A DNA stretch of 64,000 nt from Pseudoalteromonas sp. T1lg23B (GCF_002964665.1 NZ_PQBZ01000013.1:496001-560000), one strand, 5' to 3'; shown: positions 50,123-58,932, numbered from the stretch's first letter. Notes: generated from the sequence alone by a model not told the origin. Numbers and translations are program-made.

Positions 50123-51958
50123 ATGAGCGTTTCAGAACAATTTTTATATCATCGTGGCCCAATTACCTGTGCTGCACAGGTCGGTAATAGTCAGCAAATT
50201 ATTACATCGGGTTATGATAGCGCTGTTGCTTTATTTGATATTGATACTGAGCAGGTTGAACTACTAGGCTACCATGAGCACTTGGTCAATAGAGTAACGG
50301 TGAATCATGATGGGACTTTGGCCGCCAGTGCCTCATCAGATTACAACATTTACTTGTGGGATTTGGTTGATAAAAGCCTGAAACGTGTACTCAAGGGACA
50401 TGATGACGACGTTGAAGATTTTGTATTTATCAATGACCACCTTGGAGCATCTGTATCCAGAGATTGGCGTATATTGGTGTGGAATTTAGATACCGGCGCC
50501 ATTGAACGGATTATTTTAGGGCATGAAAAAGATGTATTGTCTATTAACTATTTTGCGGGAAAGTTATATACATCTGGCGATGATATGACGCTACGTGTAT
50601 GGGACATAGACACGGGCAAGCAATTGGCCAAAATAGGCCCATTTACCACGGAAACCGATAGCTGTGCAATCGATGAGAAGAATCATCGACTGATACTAGG
50701 GTGCGATGACGGCATCGTGCGGGTTTTTGATTTGCAAACACATCAATTGATAGCCCAGTTAGAGGGTCATACGTCGGCCATTAAAAAGGTGGCAGTGTCG
50801 CCCACCAATGGCAATATCCTATCGGCAGCCTACGACCAACGAATTTTAATTTGGGATCACCAAAACTTTGCGCAGATACAACAATTAGAAAGTAAAAATG
50901 CGCTTTGGGAGCGCTCATTTAATTGGGCTTCTGATGGTCTGCGAGTTATCGCAGGGAGCTTTGATGGTACTGTATTTGTTTGGGATGTTACCTCTGGAGC
51001 GTGCATCCATCACCTGGGGCATAAGCATGCGATGGGTAACGCCTGTTTTAATGATGTTGCATCGAAAGGCGATGGCACTTTAGTGGCAGTGAGTGATGAT
51101 GGCATCATTAGAGTGGGTTTGCTCACTATCGAGCAGGCGCGCTGGCGTACTCAATATAGCCCACAAAATGGACGTGTTTTGATGAACGCAGTGCACTTTT
51201 GCTCGCAAATGCAAAAGGTCATTGCGGGTGCCCATAATCAACACCTGTACTTATTTGAGCGCTCACATCAAAACTTGCATGAACAAGCAAGTATTGCGCT
51301 TGATGAAGGGCCTATCAACAGTATTGTCAGTGCACATCATAGCGGTTATCAAGGAGATTTATTCGTTGCTTGTTATAGCGGCAAGATTGCGCATTTGGCC
51401 AGTGATGGTAGACAGATAAAAAAAATATCTGCCCATGACAATGCAGTCAAAGCCCTTGCTTTACATCCTCACCAGCGTTTAGGGATAAGTTGCTGTGCAG
51501 AAGGGGAGCTGGTGAGCTGGGATTTTGAGGGAAATATTCAACAGCACTATTTAGGCCATACGGCCATTATTGATGATGTTGCGATTGACCCAAGTGGACG
51601 TTACGTAGCAAGCGCTGGACGTGATTTTATTTTAAAAGTACATGGCATTGAAGATGGAAAATTACATCACTGTATTCATTTAGGAAAACGCTCACCTAAA
51701 GGGTTGCTGTTTTTGGATCAAAGCACCGTCATTATCACTAACTACTGGGGAGAGTTGTTAAAAGTCGATTTAACGGACGGCTCTGTAGTACGCAATAGCA
51801 TTGCCAAGAATGGCATTAGTGCGGTAGTGCGCCATGGTGAATTTTTAGCTGCGACCTCTTACGATGGTGCTATTTATTTGGTCGATCCTAAGCAATTGAT
51901 AACGGTAAACAGCTTACGCTCTATGACGCAAAAAACTTCCGAGCCGGCTTATGTTTGA
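50123..51958 (+). CDS. WD40 repeat protein, ToxC-like
   Basis: A 611-residue protein made almost wholly of WD40 repeats, for example SSDYNIYLWDL, ASVSRDWRILVWNL, GDDMTLRVWDI and FDGTVFVWDV. The length suits two seven-bladed propellers. The N-terminal pattern (HRGPITCAAQV, GYDSAVALFD, VLKGHDDDVED) resembles the WD-repeat protein ToxC in toxoflavin clusters, whose role is not established. No signal peptide. AAGGA stands before the ATG at 50123; its end overlaps the sulfotransferase start by eight bases. It is probably a scaffold or binding protein for the pathway, which is inference. Confidence 0.85.
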   Translation: MSVSEQFLYHRGPITCAAQVGNSQQIITSGYDSAVALFDIDTEQVELLGYHEHLVNRVTVNHDGTLAASASSDYNIYLWDLVDKSLKRVLKGHDDDVEDFVFINDHLGASVSRDWRILVWNLDTGAIERIILGHEKDVLSINYFAGKLYTSGDDMTLRVWDIDTGKQLAKIGPFTTETDSCAIDEKNHRLILGCDDGIVRVFDLQTHQLIAQLEGHTSAIKKVAVSPTNGNILSAAYDQRILIWDHQNFAQIQQLESKNALWERSFNWASDGLRVIAGSFDGTVFVWDVTSGACIHHLGHKHAMGNACFNDVASKGDGTLVAVSDDGIIRVGLLTIEQARWRTQYSPQNGRVLMNAVHFCSQMQKVIAGAHNQHLYLFERSHQNLHEQASIALDEGPINSIVSAHHSGYQGDLFVACYSGKIAHLASDGRQIKKISAHDNAVKALALHPHQRLGISCCAEGELVSWDFEGNIQQHYLGHTAIIDDVAIDPSGRYVASAGRDFILKVHGIEDGKLHHCIHLGKRSPKGLLFLDQSTVIITNYWGELLKVDLTDGSVVRNSIAKNGISAVVRHGEFLAATSYDGAIYLVDPKQLITVNSLRSMTQKTSEPAYV

Positions 51959-52691
51959 TAAGAAAATTGAGCGCTTTGTCATACTCTCAGCGCCACGAAG
52001 TGGCAGCAACATGCTGTGTACCATGCTGCAATCTCACCCTGATATTTTGTGTCATCATGAGATTTTCAACCCAAATGGACTGTTTTATGCGTTACCGTTG
52101 CGAGGGGGAGAGTTTAGTGTGGCGAACGATATACGTCACAGAGATTCGCACCCGCTGAGTTGTTTAGAGCGCATCTGGCAATCAGATTTAGGGCATAAAG
52201 CCGTTGGTTTTAAAATGACCCACTGTCAGAACCAAACTGTATTTTCCCGCCTACTCCACGACTCAAGTATAAAAAAAATAATACTTGAGCGTCGCAATCA
52301 GCTCAAAGTTCACGTCTCTAAATTGCTAGCCGAACAAAGCGGAGTGTGGGAAAACTATGGGGGTTTACCTCCTCAAACACGCTGTCAGGTTAAGGTAGAC
52401 ATTCAGCAACTTCAAACAGACATAGCTTTGAACAAATCTTACTATCAGCACATTAGAGACACCTTGCATACCTCTGGACAAGAGTGGTGCGAGGTGGAGT
52501 ATGAAGCTATCAACACCTCATCACAACAACGAATTGTGCTGGAATTTCTAAATATGAGCCAAGCACCGTTAGTCGCTCAAAGTCGTAAACAAACTCCCAG
52601 AGATTTAAGTGAAGTGATTGCAAATTATCAAGAATTATTAAGTAGCAATGAACCGGCATTGCGCTCTCAATTAACGAGTTTAGACGGATAA
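51951..52691 (+). CDS. Sulfotransferase family protein
   Basis: A 246-residue PAPS-dependent sulfotransferase-like protein. The 5'-phosphosulfate loop SAPRSGSNMLC lies at residues 13-23, and the 3'-phosphate motif (IILERRNQLKVHVSKLLA) near residue 115. It resembles bacterial Stf0/LPS-type sulfotransferases that modify carbohydrates. In this operon it may sulfate a hydroxyl of the pathway product. It overlaps the WD40 gene by eight bases. The substrate is not known. Confidence 0.85.
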   Translation: MFDKKIERFVILSAPRSGSNMLCTMLQSHPDILCHHEIFNPNGLFYALPLRGGEFSVANDIRHRDSHPLSCLERIWQSDLGHKAVGFKMTHCQNQTVFSRLLHDSSIKKIILERRNQLKVHVSKLLAEQSGVWENYGGLPPQTRCQVKVDIQQLQTDIALNKSYYQHIRDTLHTSGQEWCEVEYEAINTSSQQRIVLEFLNMSQAPLVAQSRKQTPRDLSEVIANYQELLSSNEPALRSQLTSLDG

Positions 52692-52701
52692 TAGAGGGAA
52701 T

Positions 52702-53217
52702 ATGAATAGTGAAAAAGCAAAGCAGATCCGCATGGTGTTGTTAGACATAGATGGCGTAATGACAAATGGTCTGGTTGGTTACGGGAGTGATGCCAGAATC
52801 AAGTTTTTCCACTCACAGGATGATCACTTGATCCGCATGACTATCCGCGAAGGCATTCCGGTAGGAATAATTTCAGGCAGAGCTGATCTTGCCAATACGC
52901 AACATGCGCAAGAGCTTGGTATGGCACCGTGTTGTTTTGGTGAACTTGTAAAGCTAGATGCGTTTAAACGGGTACTGGAAAGTTATCAATTAAGTGCGCA
53001 GCAGTGTTTGTATATGGGGGATGATTTGATGGACATCCCTGTGATGCGTCGTGCCGGTATAGCAGTATGCCCTGCCGATGCCAGTGCTGAAGCTAAGGAG
53101 GTCGCACATTGGACGACACAAGCACAGGGTGGGCAAGGCGCTGTGCGAGAGGTGCTGGTGGCGTTACTTAAAGCGAAAGGTCTGTGGCAGCAAGCCACTG
53201 AAAGGTATTTAGTGTAA
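52702..53217 (+). CDS. KdsC-like HAD phosphatase
   Basis: A 171-residue HAD phosphatase of the KdsC class (C0 subfamily). The nucleophile motif DIDGVMTNG has Asp15 and Asp17, with ISGR and GDDLMDIPVM also present. KdsC itself dephosphorylates KDO-8-phosphate, but nothing here belongs to KDO synthesis. In this operon it may remove the phosphate from the reduced pyrimidine intermediate, the step that HAD enzymes also perform in riboflavin synthesis. GAGGG precedes the start. Confidence 0.85.
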   Translation: MNSEKAKQIRMVLLDIDGVMTNGLVGYGSDARIKFFHSQDDHLIRMTIREGIPVGIISGRADLANTQHAQELGMAPCCFGELVKLDAFKRVLESYQLSAQQCLYMGDDLMDIPVMRRAGIAVCPADASAEAKEVAHWTTQAQGGQGAVREVLVALLKAKGLWQQATERYLV

Positions 53218-53227
53218 GGAGTCATAT

Positions 53228-54538
53228 ATGCAAACGTATGAGGAATATACAGATATTCATGTTCCGAGCTTTGAAAAGTCTCCACAGCGTTTGCAGTGCC
53301 TTAGCCATGCGCAGTTGAAAGAATTGGCGGATATTGCTGAGGATGCATACTATTTGTTGGATCTGAACAAGGTCACTGATAACTATCATAAGTTTAGAAA
53401 TTGTTTTGCTCAGCAATATGAGGCGTGTCAAATAGCCTATTCATTTAAAACCAACTACACCCCCGCGCTATGTCGTCACCTCAAAGCACTTGGCTGCTTT
53501 GCCGAAGTTGTGTCAAAAATGGAATATGACATGGCCACTAAAGTGGTTGGGTATCATCCTTCTCAAGTCATTGTAAATGGCCCGGTTCATAGTCAGCAGT
53601 TTGTAGAAACCGTAATGACTGATGGTGCGCTGTTCAATGCCGATGCTTGGTATTTACTGGCTATGGTTGAAAAGGTATGCAAACGCTACCCTCAGCGCCA
53701 GTTTCGAATTGGTGTGCGAATTACCTATCCGATAGCACAAGGAGGAGAGTCTCGCTTTGGCATCACTTGCGATAAAGCCAATATGAGCAAATTAGCTAGT
53801 TGGCAAAAAAGTCTCAACAATTGTCAAATTGTTGGATTTCACAGTCATTTTTCCAATTCGTCACGCAGTTTTGCGTCTTTTTCTTCTCGTATAAACGGCC
53901 TGCTTAGCGCCAGTGAAACATTTTTTAAAGCTGCGCTTCCCCACTTTATAAATGTAGGAGGTGGCTTTTTTGGGGAGATGCCAGACTCATTGGCAAGTCA
54001 ATATGGGCAGAGTGTCGCAACGTTTGAACAATACGCTGATGCTGTTTGCTCCCCAATGACAGCTCAGTACACTCCAAAACGGGGCGAAAGTCAGCCGTTA
54101 TTATTACTTGAACCAGGTACTGCTCTGGTGTCAAACGCCATGGTATTTGTTGCACAAGTATTGGAAGTAAAGCACCGCGCAGGTAGAGCGTTGGCACTCA
54201 TCAATGGTAGCAACCACAACGTCAATCATAAGTGGCAAGGTGAAACCTTGCCTGTTCAGGTGATACCTAAGCCAGGGAGTCGTTCTACCTCAAACTTGGG
54301 TGAGACATTTGATCTGGTCGGTAACACCTGTATAGAAAAAGATGTGATTTGCCAAGGTGTCAAAGGCTCTGTGCAGGCAGGAGATTTTGTGGTGTTTCAA
54401 TATATGGGTGGTTACAGCAATGTGCTTAAGCAGCCATTTATTCATCCTTGCCAAGGAATATTCGCTTGGCAAAACCAACGTCTCATTAAGGTTAAAAAAA
54501 ATGGAGATATGCACTCAGTACTTTATGACTATCAGTAG
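53228..54538 (+). CDS. PLP-dependent fold-III decarboxylase (diaminopimelate/ornithine decarboxylase-like)
   Basis: A 436-residue alanine-racemase-fold decarboxylase. The PLP lysine is Lys74 in YSFKTNYTPALC. Also visible are the glycine-rich phosphate site GGGFFGE, LLLEPGTALVSN and the active-site cysteine loop TCIEKDVI. AAGGAG precedes the start. It decarboxylates an amino acid, but the substrate (diaminopimelate, ornithine, lysine or other) cannot be read by eye. Such enzymes recur in siderophore and natural-product clusters; here it closes the operon and may supply an amine building block. Confidence 0.87.
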   Translation: MQTYEEYTDIHVPSFEKSPQRLQCLSHAQLKELADIAEDAYYLLDLNKVTDNYHKFRNCFAQQYEACQIAYSFKTNYTPALCRHLKALGCFAEVVSKMEYDMATKVVGYHPSQVIVNGPVHSQQFVETVMTDGALFNADAWYLLAMVEKVCKRYPQRQFRIGVRITYPIAQGGESRFGITCDKANMSKLASWQKSLNNCQIVGFHSHFSNSSRSFASFSSRINGLLSASETFFKAALPHFINVGGGFFGEMPDSLASQYGQSVATFEQYADAVCSPMTAQYTPKRGESQPLLLLEPGTALVSNAMVFVAQVLEVKHRAGRALALINGSNHNVNHKWQGETLPVQVIPKPGSRSTSNLGETFDLVGNTCIEKDVICQGVKGSVQAGDFVVFQYMGGYSNVLKQPFIHPCQGIFAWQNQRLIKVKKNGDMHSVLYDYQ

Positions 54539-54567
54539 TGCACTCTTAAAAGGAATACATGCGTAGT

Positions 54568-54653
54568 CGGTGTTATCAGAGCATAACGCCGTGCCTGTAA
54601 ACAATAAGCAAAAATACTGAATGCTTATTTAATTCACAGCGAGCAGTAGCTCG
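54568..54653 (+). other. Three successive hairpins between the decarboxylase and lectin genes
   Basis: Hairpins at 54568-54591 (CGGTGTTAT / ATAACGCCG), 54603-54629 (AATAAGCA / TGCTTATT) and 54640-54653 (CGAGC / GCTCG). None has a strong T-run, though the second is AT-rich with TTTAATT behind it. They may end or attenuate the operon, or process its RNA. Confidence 0.45.
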
Positions 54654-54683
54654 TTAAAACGCATTGTTGAAGAGGAAATTAAC

Positions 54684-55103
54684 ATGTCTAATTGGTCAGC
54701 ACCCCAAGCGCTAAGTATTCCAGCAGGAAAACTGGTAATTTTTAGCGCCACTCATCAAGCACAATTCCAGCAGCAGATACAAGTTATTGATGCCAATGGT
54801 CATCCCATTACCTTCCAAACGTTCGATGGACAATCCCATACTTTTCCCATTACAGGACAAGGCACGGGCGTGAATTTATTTACCAATGGTAACGGTAAAT
54901 TCATTATGCAATCGGGCTACCAAATTCAGTTTAAGAACGACCACTCAAAAACGTCTTTGGTGGCGGCAAGTACCGTAGAGTTTGATCTCAATGGCATTGT
55001 TTATGGCGGTGGAACATTATTTGTAACCGATGATCAGGGTGGGGCAGAACCTGATTACAACGATACCAGTCTGTCACTGCAATGGTTTAACTCTCAGGGT
55101 TAA
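54684..55103 (+). CDS. LecB/PA-IIL-like calcium-dependent lectin domain protein
   Basis: A 139-residue beta-rich protein without a signal peptide. The C-terminal segment DDQGGAEPDYNDTSLSLQW resembles the calcium loop of PA-IIL (LecB) lectins, in which a D-x-N-D motif binds calcium and sugar. The protein also ends in glycine, like LecB, where that residue completes the site of the partner subunit. It is somewhat longer than LecB, and the loop after DYND is two residues longer. Other calcium-loop beta domains are possible. AGAGGAAA precedes the start. It sits beside a secreted heme protein gene. Confidence 0.55.
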   Translation: MSNWSAPQALSIPAGKLVIFSATHQAQFQQQIQVIDANGHPITFQTFDGQSHTFPITGQGTGVNLFTNGNGKFIMQSGYQIQFKNDHSKTSLVAASTVEFDLNGIVYGGGTLFVTDDQGGAEPDYNDTSLSLQWFNSQG

Positions 55104-55126
55104 CACTCGTTAAAAAGGAATTCATT

Positions 55127-56911
55127 ATGAATAAGCAAGTAAAAGGCTTTGAGCATGTTTCAAAGACTGTATGGTCAGGCACACTGCTCATGTGTTCGAG
55201 CATCGTTTTGGCACAAAGTTTCCCTGGTGGGACACCCATCACACCAACAGATTTAACAGCAACGCCTGCTCAGCTGCCGGCTCCCCCACCTAAATATCAA
55301 TTGAACGATCCAATAAGTCATGAAGAGTTTGCGCGTTTTGCTTGGCGGCAATTTATTTACTTGAACTCACCTGCGAAGAAAGCCAATTCAGGACCCACCA
55401 CTGTGTCCCCCGTTGTCAGGGGGACTGTGGACCCTAACGCCAGTTTTGTAACCTCGGGTAACCCACGCTTTTATCACTCAGGCAAAAGTTCAACGGACAA
55501 CTTTAGTAGCAACATTTTGCTTTGGGAAAGTTACGCGCACCGCTCTGAATTATTCCCAAAGGATTCCAAAGCCAGCGGTGATTTTCCCACTCTGTTACCG
55601 AAGTACGAATTTGAGAACGTTACAGTAACGTCAAACCAGGCGCGTTTTAATAATCTCGATGAGAGCTCGCAGATTGGCCAGAATAAGATCTTCTTTCCAA
55701 AAAACGGCAGTACGCCGTCAACCAATCCCTATGACGATTATGAAGTGCTGTTTGAGGCCAAAGTTAATCAAACGGAATATGATTATATTAAAGGGTTAAA
55801 TGTTACTGTCGGGCAACCGTTGGCAAGCTTTGATTTACCAAATGAAACCATAGAAATAAAAGCGGCATGGCGGGTATTGAGTGATGAGCTGGCGCAATCG
55901 GGTCGTTACCATACAGCAGAAGCGGTGTACTACAAAGGTGAAGAGAGTGCTCTTGAGGCGCATGTTGCCACTTTTGGCTTGATTGGCCTACACATCATTA
56001 GAAAGATGGAAAATTACGAAGCGTTTGTATTTTCTACATTCGAGCATGTAGATAACCTGAAAAAACCAAACGGTGCTGATACCGGTCTCTATTTTTACAC
56101 CACGTATAATCAATTGAGCTACCAAAGCACGGTCTCATCAACGCCGCACGCGATTGTGAACACTGGCACAAATTTAGTGCAATTGCCTCTACCTAAGGCT
56201 GGTAGTATAACCGCTGCAAATGGTTATGATTTTATTAGTGGTAATTTCACGCAGCCAACGGCGACCTCTGCGGGCCCAATCCGAGTTGTTCAACCACCGA
56301 CAATCACCAATGCGGTGATTAGTGTTAATCAGGAAGTGAAAAATGCCATGGCACAATCTGGACAGTTTGGTAACTCAGTGTGGCAGTATTATCAACTCAA
56401 AGGTGTGCAACCTTTACCCGCAAATGAAGACAGCAGTGTCGCAGGTAAGGCTAATCCACTGACTAAAGACTTCTTTTTAGCCAACAATGTGATTGAAAGT
56501 AGTCAACCAGGTATTCAGTTGTTTAAAGGTGGGGCGCCGGGTCCACTTCCACAGCCACCGAATACTGTGAACTGTGATAAACCTGTTCCAGCATCTGGAC
56601 AGCCTAGTGTAAATTGTTTGCCAAATCCAAGAGCAGGCGCCACCGCAGCAAACATTCAGAATGTGCCTAACTTGGTTGTTCCGGGCGTCAGTCATGGAGA
56701 GCAAAATAATATTGTGATGGGGGGATGTATGGGATGTCACGGTCAATCGAAATATACCAATGCCAGTGGCACCAAAAGTAGCATCTTTAGCTTTTTGATC
56801 AGTACGGAAAATTTGGAAAGTCGTGGTGGTTTTAAAGCGGAACCATTTGATCAAAATGGTGTTAGCTTAAGTGCTACAGCACGAAGATACATGGCTACAC
56901 AAAGCAAGTAG
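55127..56911 (+). CDS. Secreted monoheme c-type cytochrome-like protein (paralogue 1)
   Basis: A 594-residue protein with a signal peptide (cleavage likely after VLAQ) and one heme c motif, Cys534-x-x-Cys537-His538, near the C-terminus. The N-terminal half has EEFARFAWRQFIYLNSP and EIKAAWRVLSDE, then FGLIGLHIIRK and STFEHVDN. The same landmarks, in the same order, occur in the minus-strand gene at 58933-60396, so the two are distant paralogues. The family is not one I can name; an electron-transfer or redox-enzyme role is inferred from the heme motif. A terminator follows. Confidence 0.72.
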   Translation: MNKQVKGFEHVSKTVWSGTLLMCSSIVLAQSFPGGTPITPTDLTATPAQLPAPPPKYQLNDPISHEEFARFAWRQFIYLNSPAKKANSGPTTVSPVVRGTVDPNASFVTSGNPRFYHSGKSSTDNFSSNILLWESYAHRSELFPKDSKASGDFPTLLPKYEFENVTVTSNQARFNNLDESSQIGQNKIFFPKNGSTPSTNPYDDYEVLFEAKVNQTEYDYIKGLNVTVGQPLASFDLPNETIEIKAAWRVLSDELAQSGRYHTAEAVYYKGEESALEAHVATFGLIGLHIIRKMENYEAFVFSTFEHVDNLKKPNGADTGLYFYTTYNQLSYQSTVSSTPHAIVNTGTNLVQLPLPKAGSITAANGYDFISGNFTQPTATSAGPIRVVQPPTITNAVISVNQEVKNAMAQSGQFGNSVWQYYQLKGVQPLPANEDSSVAGKANPLTKDFFLANNVIESSQPGIQLFKGGAPGPLPQPPNTVNCDKPVPASGQPSVNCLPNPRAGATAANIQNVPNLVVPGVSHGEQNNIVMGGCMGCHGQSKYTNASGTKSSIFSFLISTENLESRGGFKAEPFDQNGVSLSATARRYMATQSK

Positions 56912-56920
56912 TTTAGAGAG

Positions 56921-56946
56921 AAGGAGTGCTAAGCGCTCCTTTTTAT
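56921..56946 (+). terminator. Intrinsic terminator after the first monoheme protein gene
   Basis: AAGGAGTGC and GCGCTCCTT pair (one G-T) around a three-base loop, followed by TTTATA. Confidence 0.8.
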
Positions 56947-57010
56947 ATGATTTTTCTAACAATATCAAATGAGTGATGTATGCGCTTAGGCTGTTATCCA
57001 ATACAATATA

Positions 57011-58024
57011 CTATGATTGATTAACCAATTTCACAGCAGACTGTTCTGCATATTCACTTGTCAATGCCTGTATGCTGCTTGGAAGTGTTGCGCCTGCGTT
57101 TTCCGTCCAATGGTACTGCTGGGTGATACGCGATGCGGCAAACTGAGTATCTGATCCAAGTGTGCATTCATCCCAAATATCTCTCCATAGATGCAGATAC
57201 TTTAGGTAATGCGGTGCCAATTCGAGTATCTCTGTGTCGTCGTAGTTAAACCAAGGTTTAATGACACCAGCAAAATGAAGAAACTTGGCATCGAGTAAGG
57301 TCACCTTATCTAGCTGATGAATATATTGCTCGATAAAAGGCATAAAGTTGTAGCGGCCATCGGTCAACTGTACTTTGTTTTTAAAGTAGATGTTAAACAA
57401 CATTTGATCGGTAAAACCTTTGAGGCCAAAATTACGCCAAAGGGAAAAATCATCTATGAGTCGAACAATTCCTTGATAATGCTCGCCCGTGAGGTATACC
57501 TTTGAAACAGCCATAAAACCAGAGTTAAATGAGTCGGTGAGCTCGCTCTGTCCGTAACTTTTTGGGATCGCCAAAAGAGGGGATTGAGTATGGGCCAGTA
57601 ACTTATTAGCTCTATGTTCGTAGGCGAAACCGTCCGGTGCGGCTAAAAAGTCACTGGGATGTTCGAATACTTCTTTTATGTCACCACAGCACATGCCATC
57701 GCTGTCTAGAAACACCAGCTTTTCATAATCACGCAAGCGCAGTATTTCAAGTGATAGTAGCCGTAGGTGTAGATCGGCGCGTAATTGCGGTAGATGTTTT
57801 CGCAACCTGTTGGTGGCCTGTTCAATTTGTTCAGAACGATTGATAAACTTTACAGGATAATGGGCACTTAAACGTGCTTTATTTTCCGAAGACAAATGGT
57901 CAATGAAGATTACGATGTCACCTGCAAACCAAGCGTTATATTTCAAGAAGCTATAAATTAACACTTCTGTGCCGAGCACGAAATTGTCGCACGTTACTGT
58001 GGCCAAACAATATGTTTTTTTCAT
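57011..58024 (-). CDS. GT8-type glycosyltransferase
   Basis: A 337-residue retaining glycosyltransferase of the GT8 class. The N-terminus TYCLATVTCDNFVLG starts a GT-A fold. The DxD metal motif is Asp107-x-Asp109 (VFLDSDG), with FTDQMLFN and the C-terminal HFAGVIKPW (the HxGxxKPW motif of GT8). It transfers a sugar from a nucleotide sugar in the cytoplasm; donor and acceptor are unknown. The ATP-grasp-like gene upstream overlaps it by four bases, so the two probably act together. Confidence 0.85.
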   Translation of the reverse strand: MKKTYCLATVTCDNFVLGTEVLIYSFLKYNAWFAGDIVIFIDHLSSENKARLSAHYPVKFINRSEQIEQATNRLRKHLPQLRADLHLRLLSLEILRLRDYEKLVFLDSDGMCCGDIKEVFEHPSDFLAAPDGFAYEHRANKLLAHTQSPLLAIPKSYGQSELTDSFNSGFMAVSKVYLTGEHYQGIVRLIDDFSLWRNFGLKGFTDQMLFNIYFKNKVQLTDGRYNFMPFIEQYIHQLDKVTLLDAKFLHFAGVIKPWFNYDDTEILELAPHYLKYLHLWRDIWDECTLGSDTQFAASRITQQYHWTENAGATLPSSIQALTSEYAEQSAVKLVNQS

Positions 58025-58854
58025 AGATTATGTGCTCCGATTGGATTGGCAAACTCAGAACTTGAATCATCAATTAGCAGTTTATTGACTGCTCGATCGA
58101 AAGTTTCTGTCAGTAGGTCCAATGCAACTTCTCTATCTTTGGATTGCCATAGAAAGTAATTGAGCATGCCATATCCGGCTGGTGTTTTATTTGCATCAAG
58201 AATGAACAAACGCTGGCTTTGCGCACATCTTACAATGTCTAGCTCGCCAAAATCTAAGCCGATCAGTTTGCAAAACTTGGTAATGTTTATTTGTTCTTGA
58301 TAACTAAACACCGTATGGGTTCCCAGTAGCTCTGGAGGCTTCTGGTCTCTATCATCCAATCCATCGCAAGCGACAGCTTGTTGTACCAAATACACAATAG
58401 GAAGTTGGCCAAAAATCACAGGGACGCGATACTCTTGCTGATAGCCACCTACCGTGGAATCAATCAGGGCTTGATAGACTTTATTTTCATCATAATGTGC
58501 TATCGGTGTATTGATCACACGACCCCCCTTAACCCCATTCGCATTGGGTTTTTCAACGCATCGGCCATAGTGGGTTAATGGGTCAATAAAGCTGCCATAA
58601 CCAAACACTGCATACTGCAATTGTTCAACATGCTTCTTACTGATATCGAGACAATGTCGATTTATAATGTGCCTGTTACCGATGGCTTCAAGTAATTCGC
58701 TTGGGCAGTCAAGTTCAGTTACATCGCTCCATAAAAAGGCCATATCGAATGACGCATTTAAGTCACGGGTTACCTGATAGTTTAATCTATTGATGATATG
58801 AGTAATGGAATAATATTCTTTATCAGGATACTGGGGATAGAAAAGTAATTTCAT
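58021..58854 (-). CDS. ATP-grasp-like protein
   Basis: About 277 residues. The C-terminal half resembles ATP-grasp ligases: the metal/ATP segment GLDFGELDIVRC is followed by LFILDANKTPAGYG, the usual DxN-P pattern. The N-terminal pre-grasp part is short. ATP-grasp enzymes join a carboxylate to an amine or thiol through an acyl-phosphate. The ATG at 58854 is preferred since AAGGTG lies upstream; a GTG at 58866 is possible. It overlaps the GT8 gene by four bases. The substrate is unknown. Confidence 0.7.
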   Translation of the reverse strand: MKLLFYPQYPDKEYYSITHIINRLNYQVTRDLNASFDMAFLWSDVTELDCPSELLEAIGNRHIINRHCLDISKKHVEQLQYAVFGYGSFIDPLTHYGRCVEKPNANGVKGGRVINTPIAHYDENKVYQALIDSTVGGYQQEYRVPVIFGQLPIVYLVQQAVACDGLDDRDQKPPELLGTHTVFSYQEQINITKFCKLIGLDFGELDIVRCAQSQRLFILDANKTPAGYGMLNYFLWQSKDREVALDLLTETFDRAVNKLLIDDSSSEFANPIGAHNL

Positions 58855-58879
58855 AGGATGGCGCACCTTTGATAAGAAC

Positions 58880-58914
58880 GAGCCAATAGCCTATAGAAGA
58901 CCGGCTATTGGCTC
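58880..58914 (-). terminator. Long hairpin between the monoheme gene and the ATP-grasp-like gene
   Basis: GAGCCAATAGCC and GGCTATTGGCTC form a perfect 12-bp stem with an eleven-base loop. On the minus strand GTTCTTATC follows, so it may be a leaky terminator between the two minus-strand genes. Confidence 0.65.
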
Positions 58915-58932
58915 AGCTGCATGTAGATTAAG

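Noticed and set aside
52702-53217. True kdsC gene of KDO synthesis
   Set aside because: It lies in a natural-product-like operon away from kdsD and lpt genes, so only the family and not the role is claimed.
47375-54538. Naming the cluster a toxoflavin cluster
   Set aside because: Only the GTP cyclohydrolase, RibD-like and WD40 components match. Methyltransferase ToxA and the FGE-like ToxD are not in the window.
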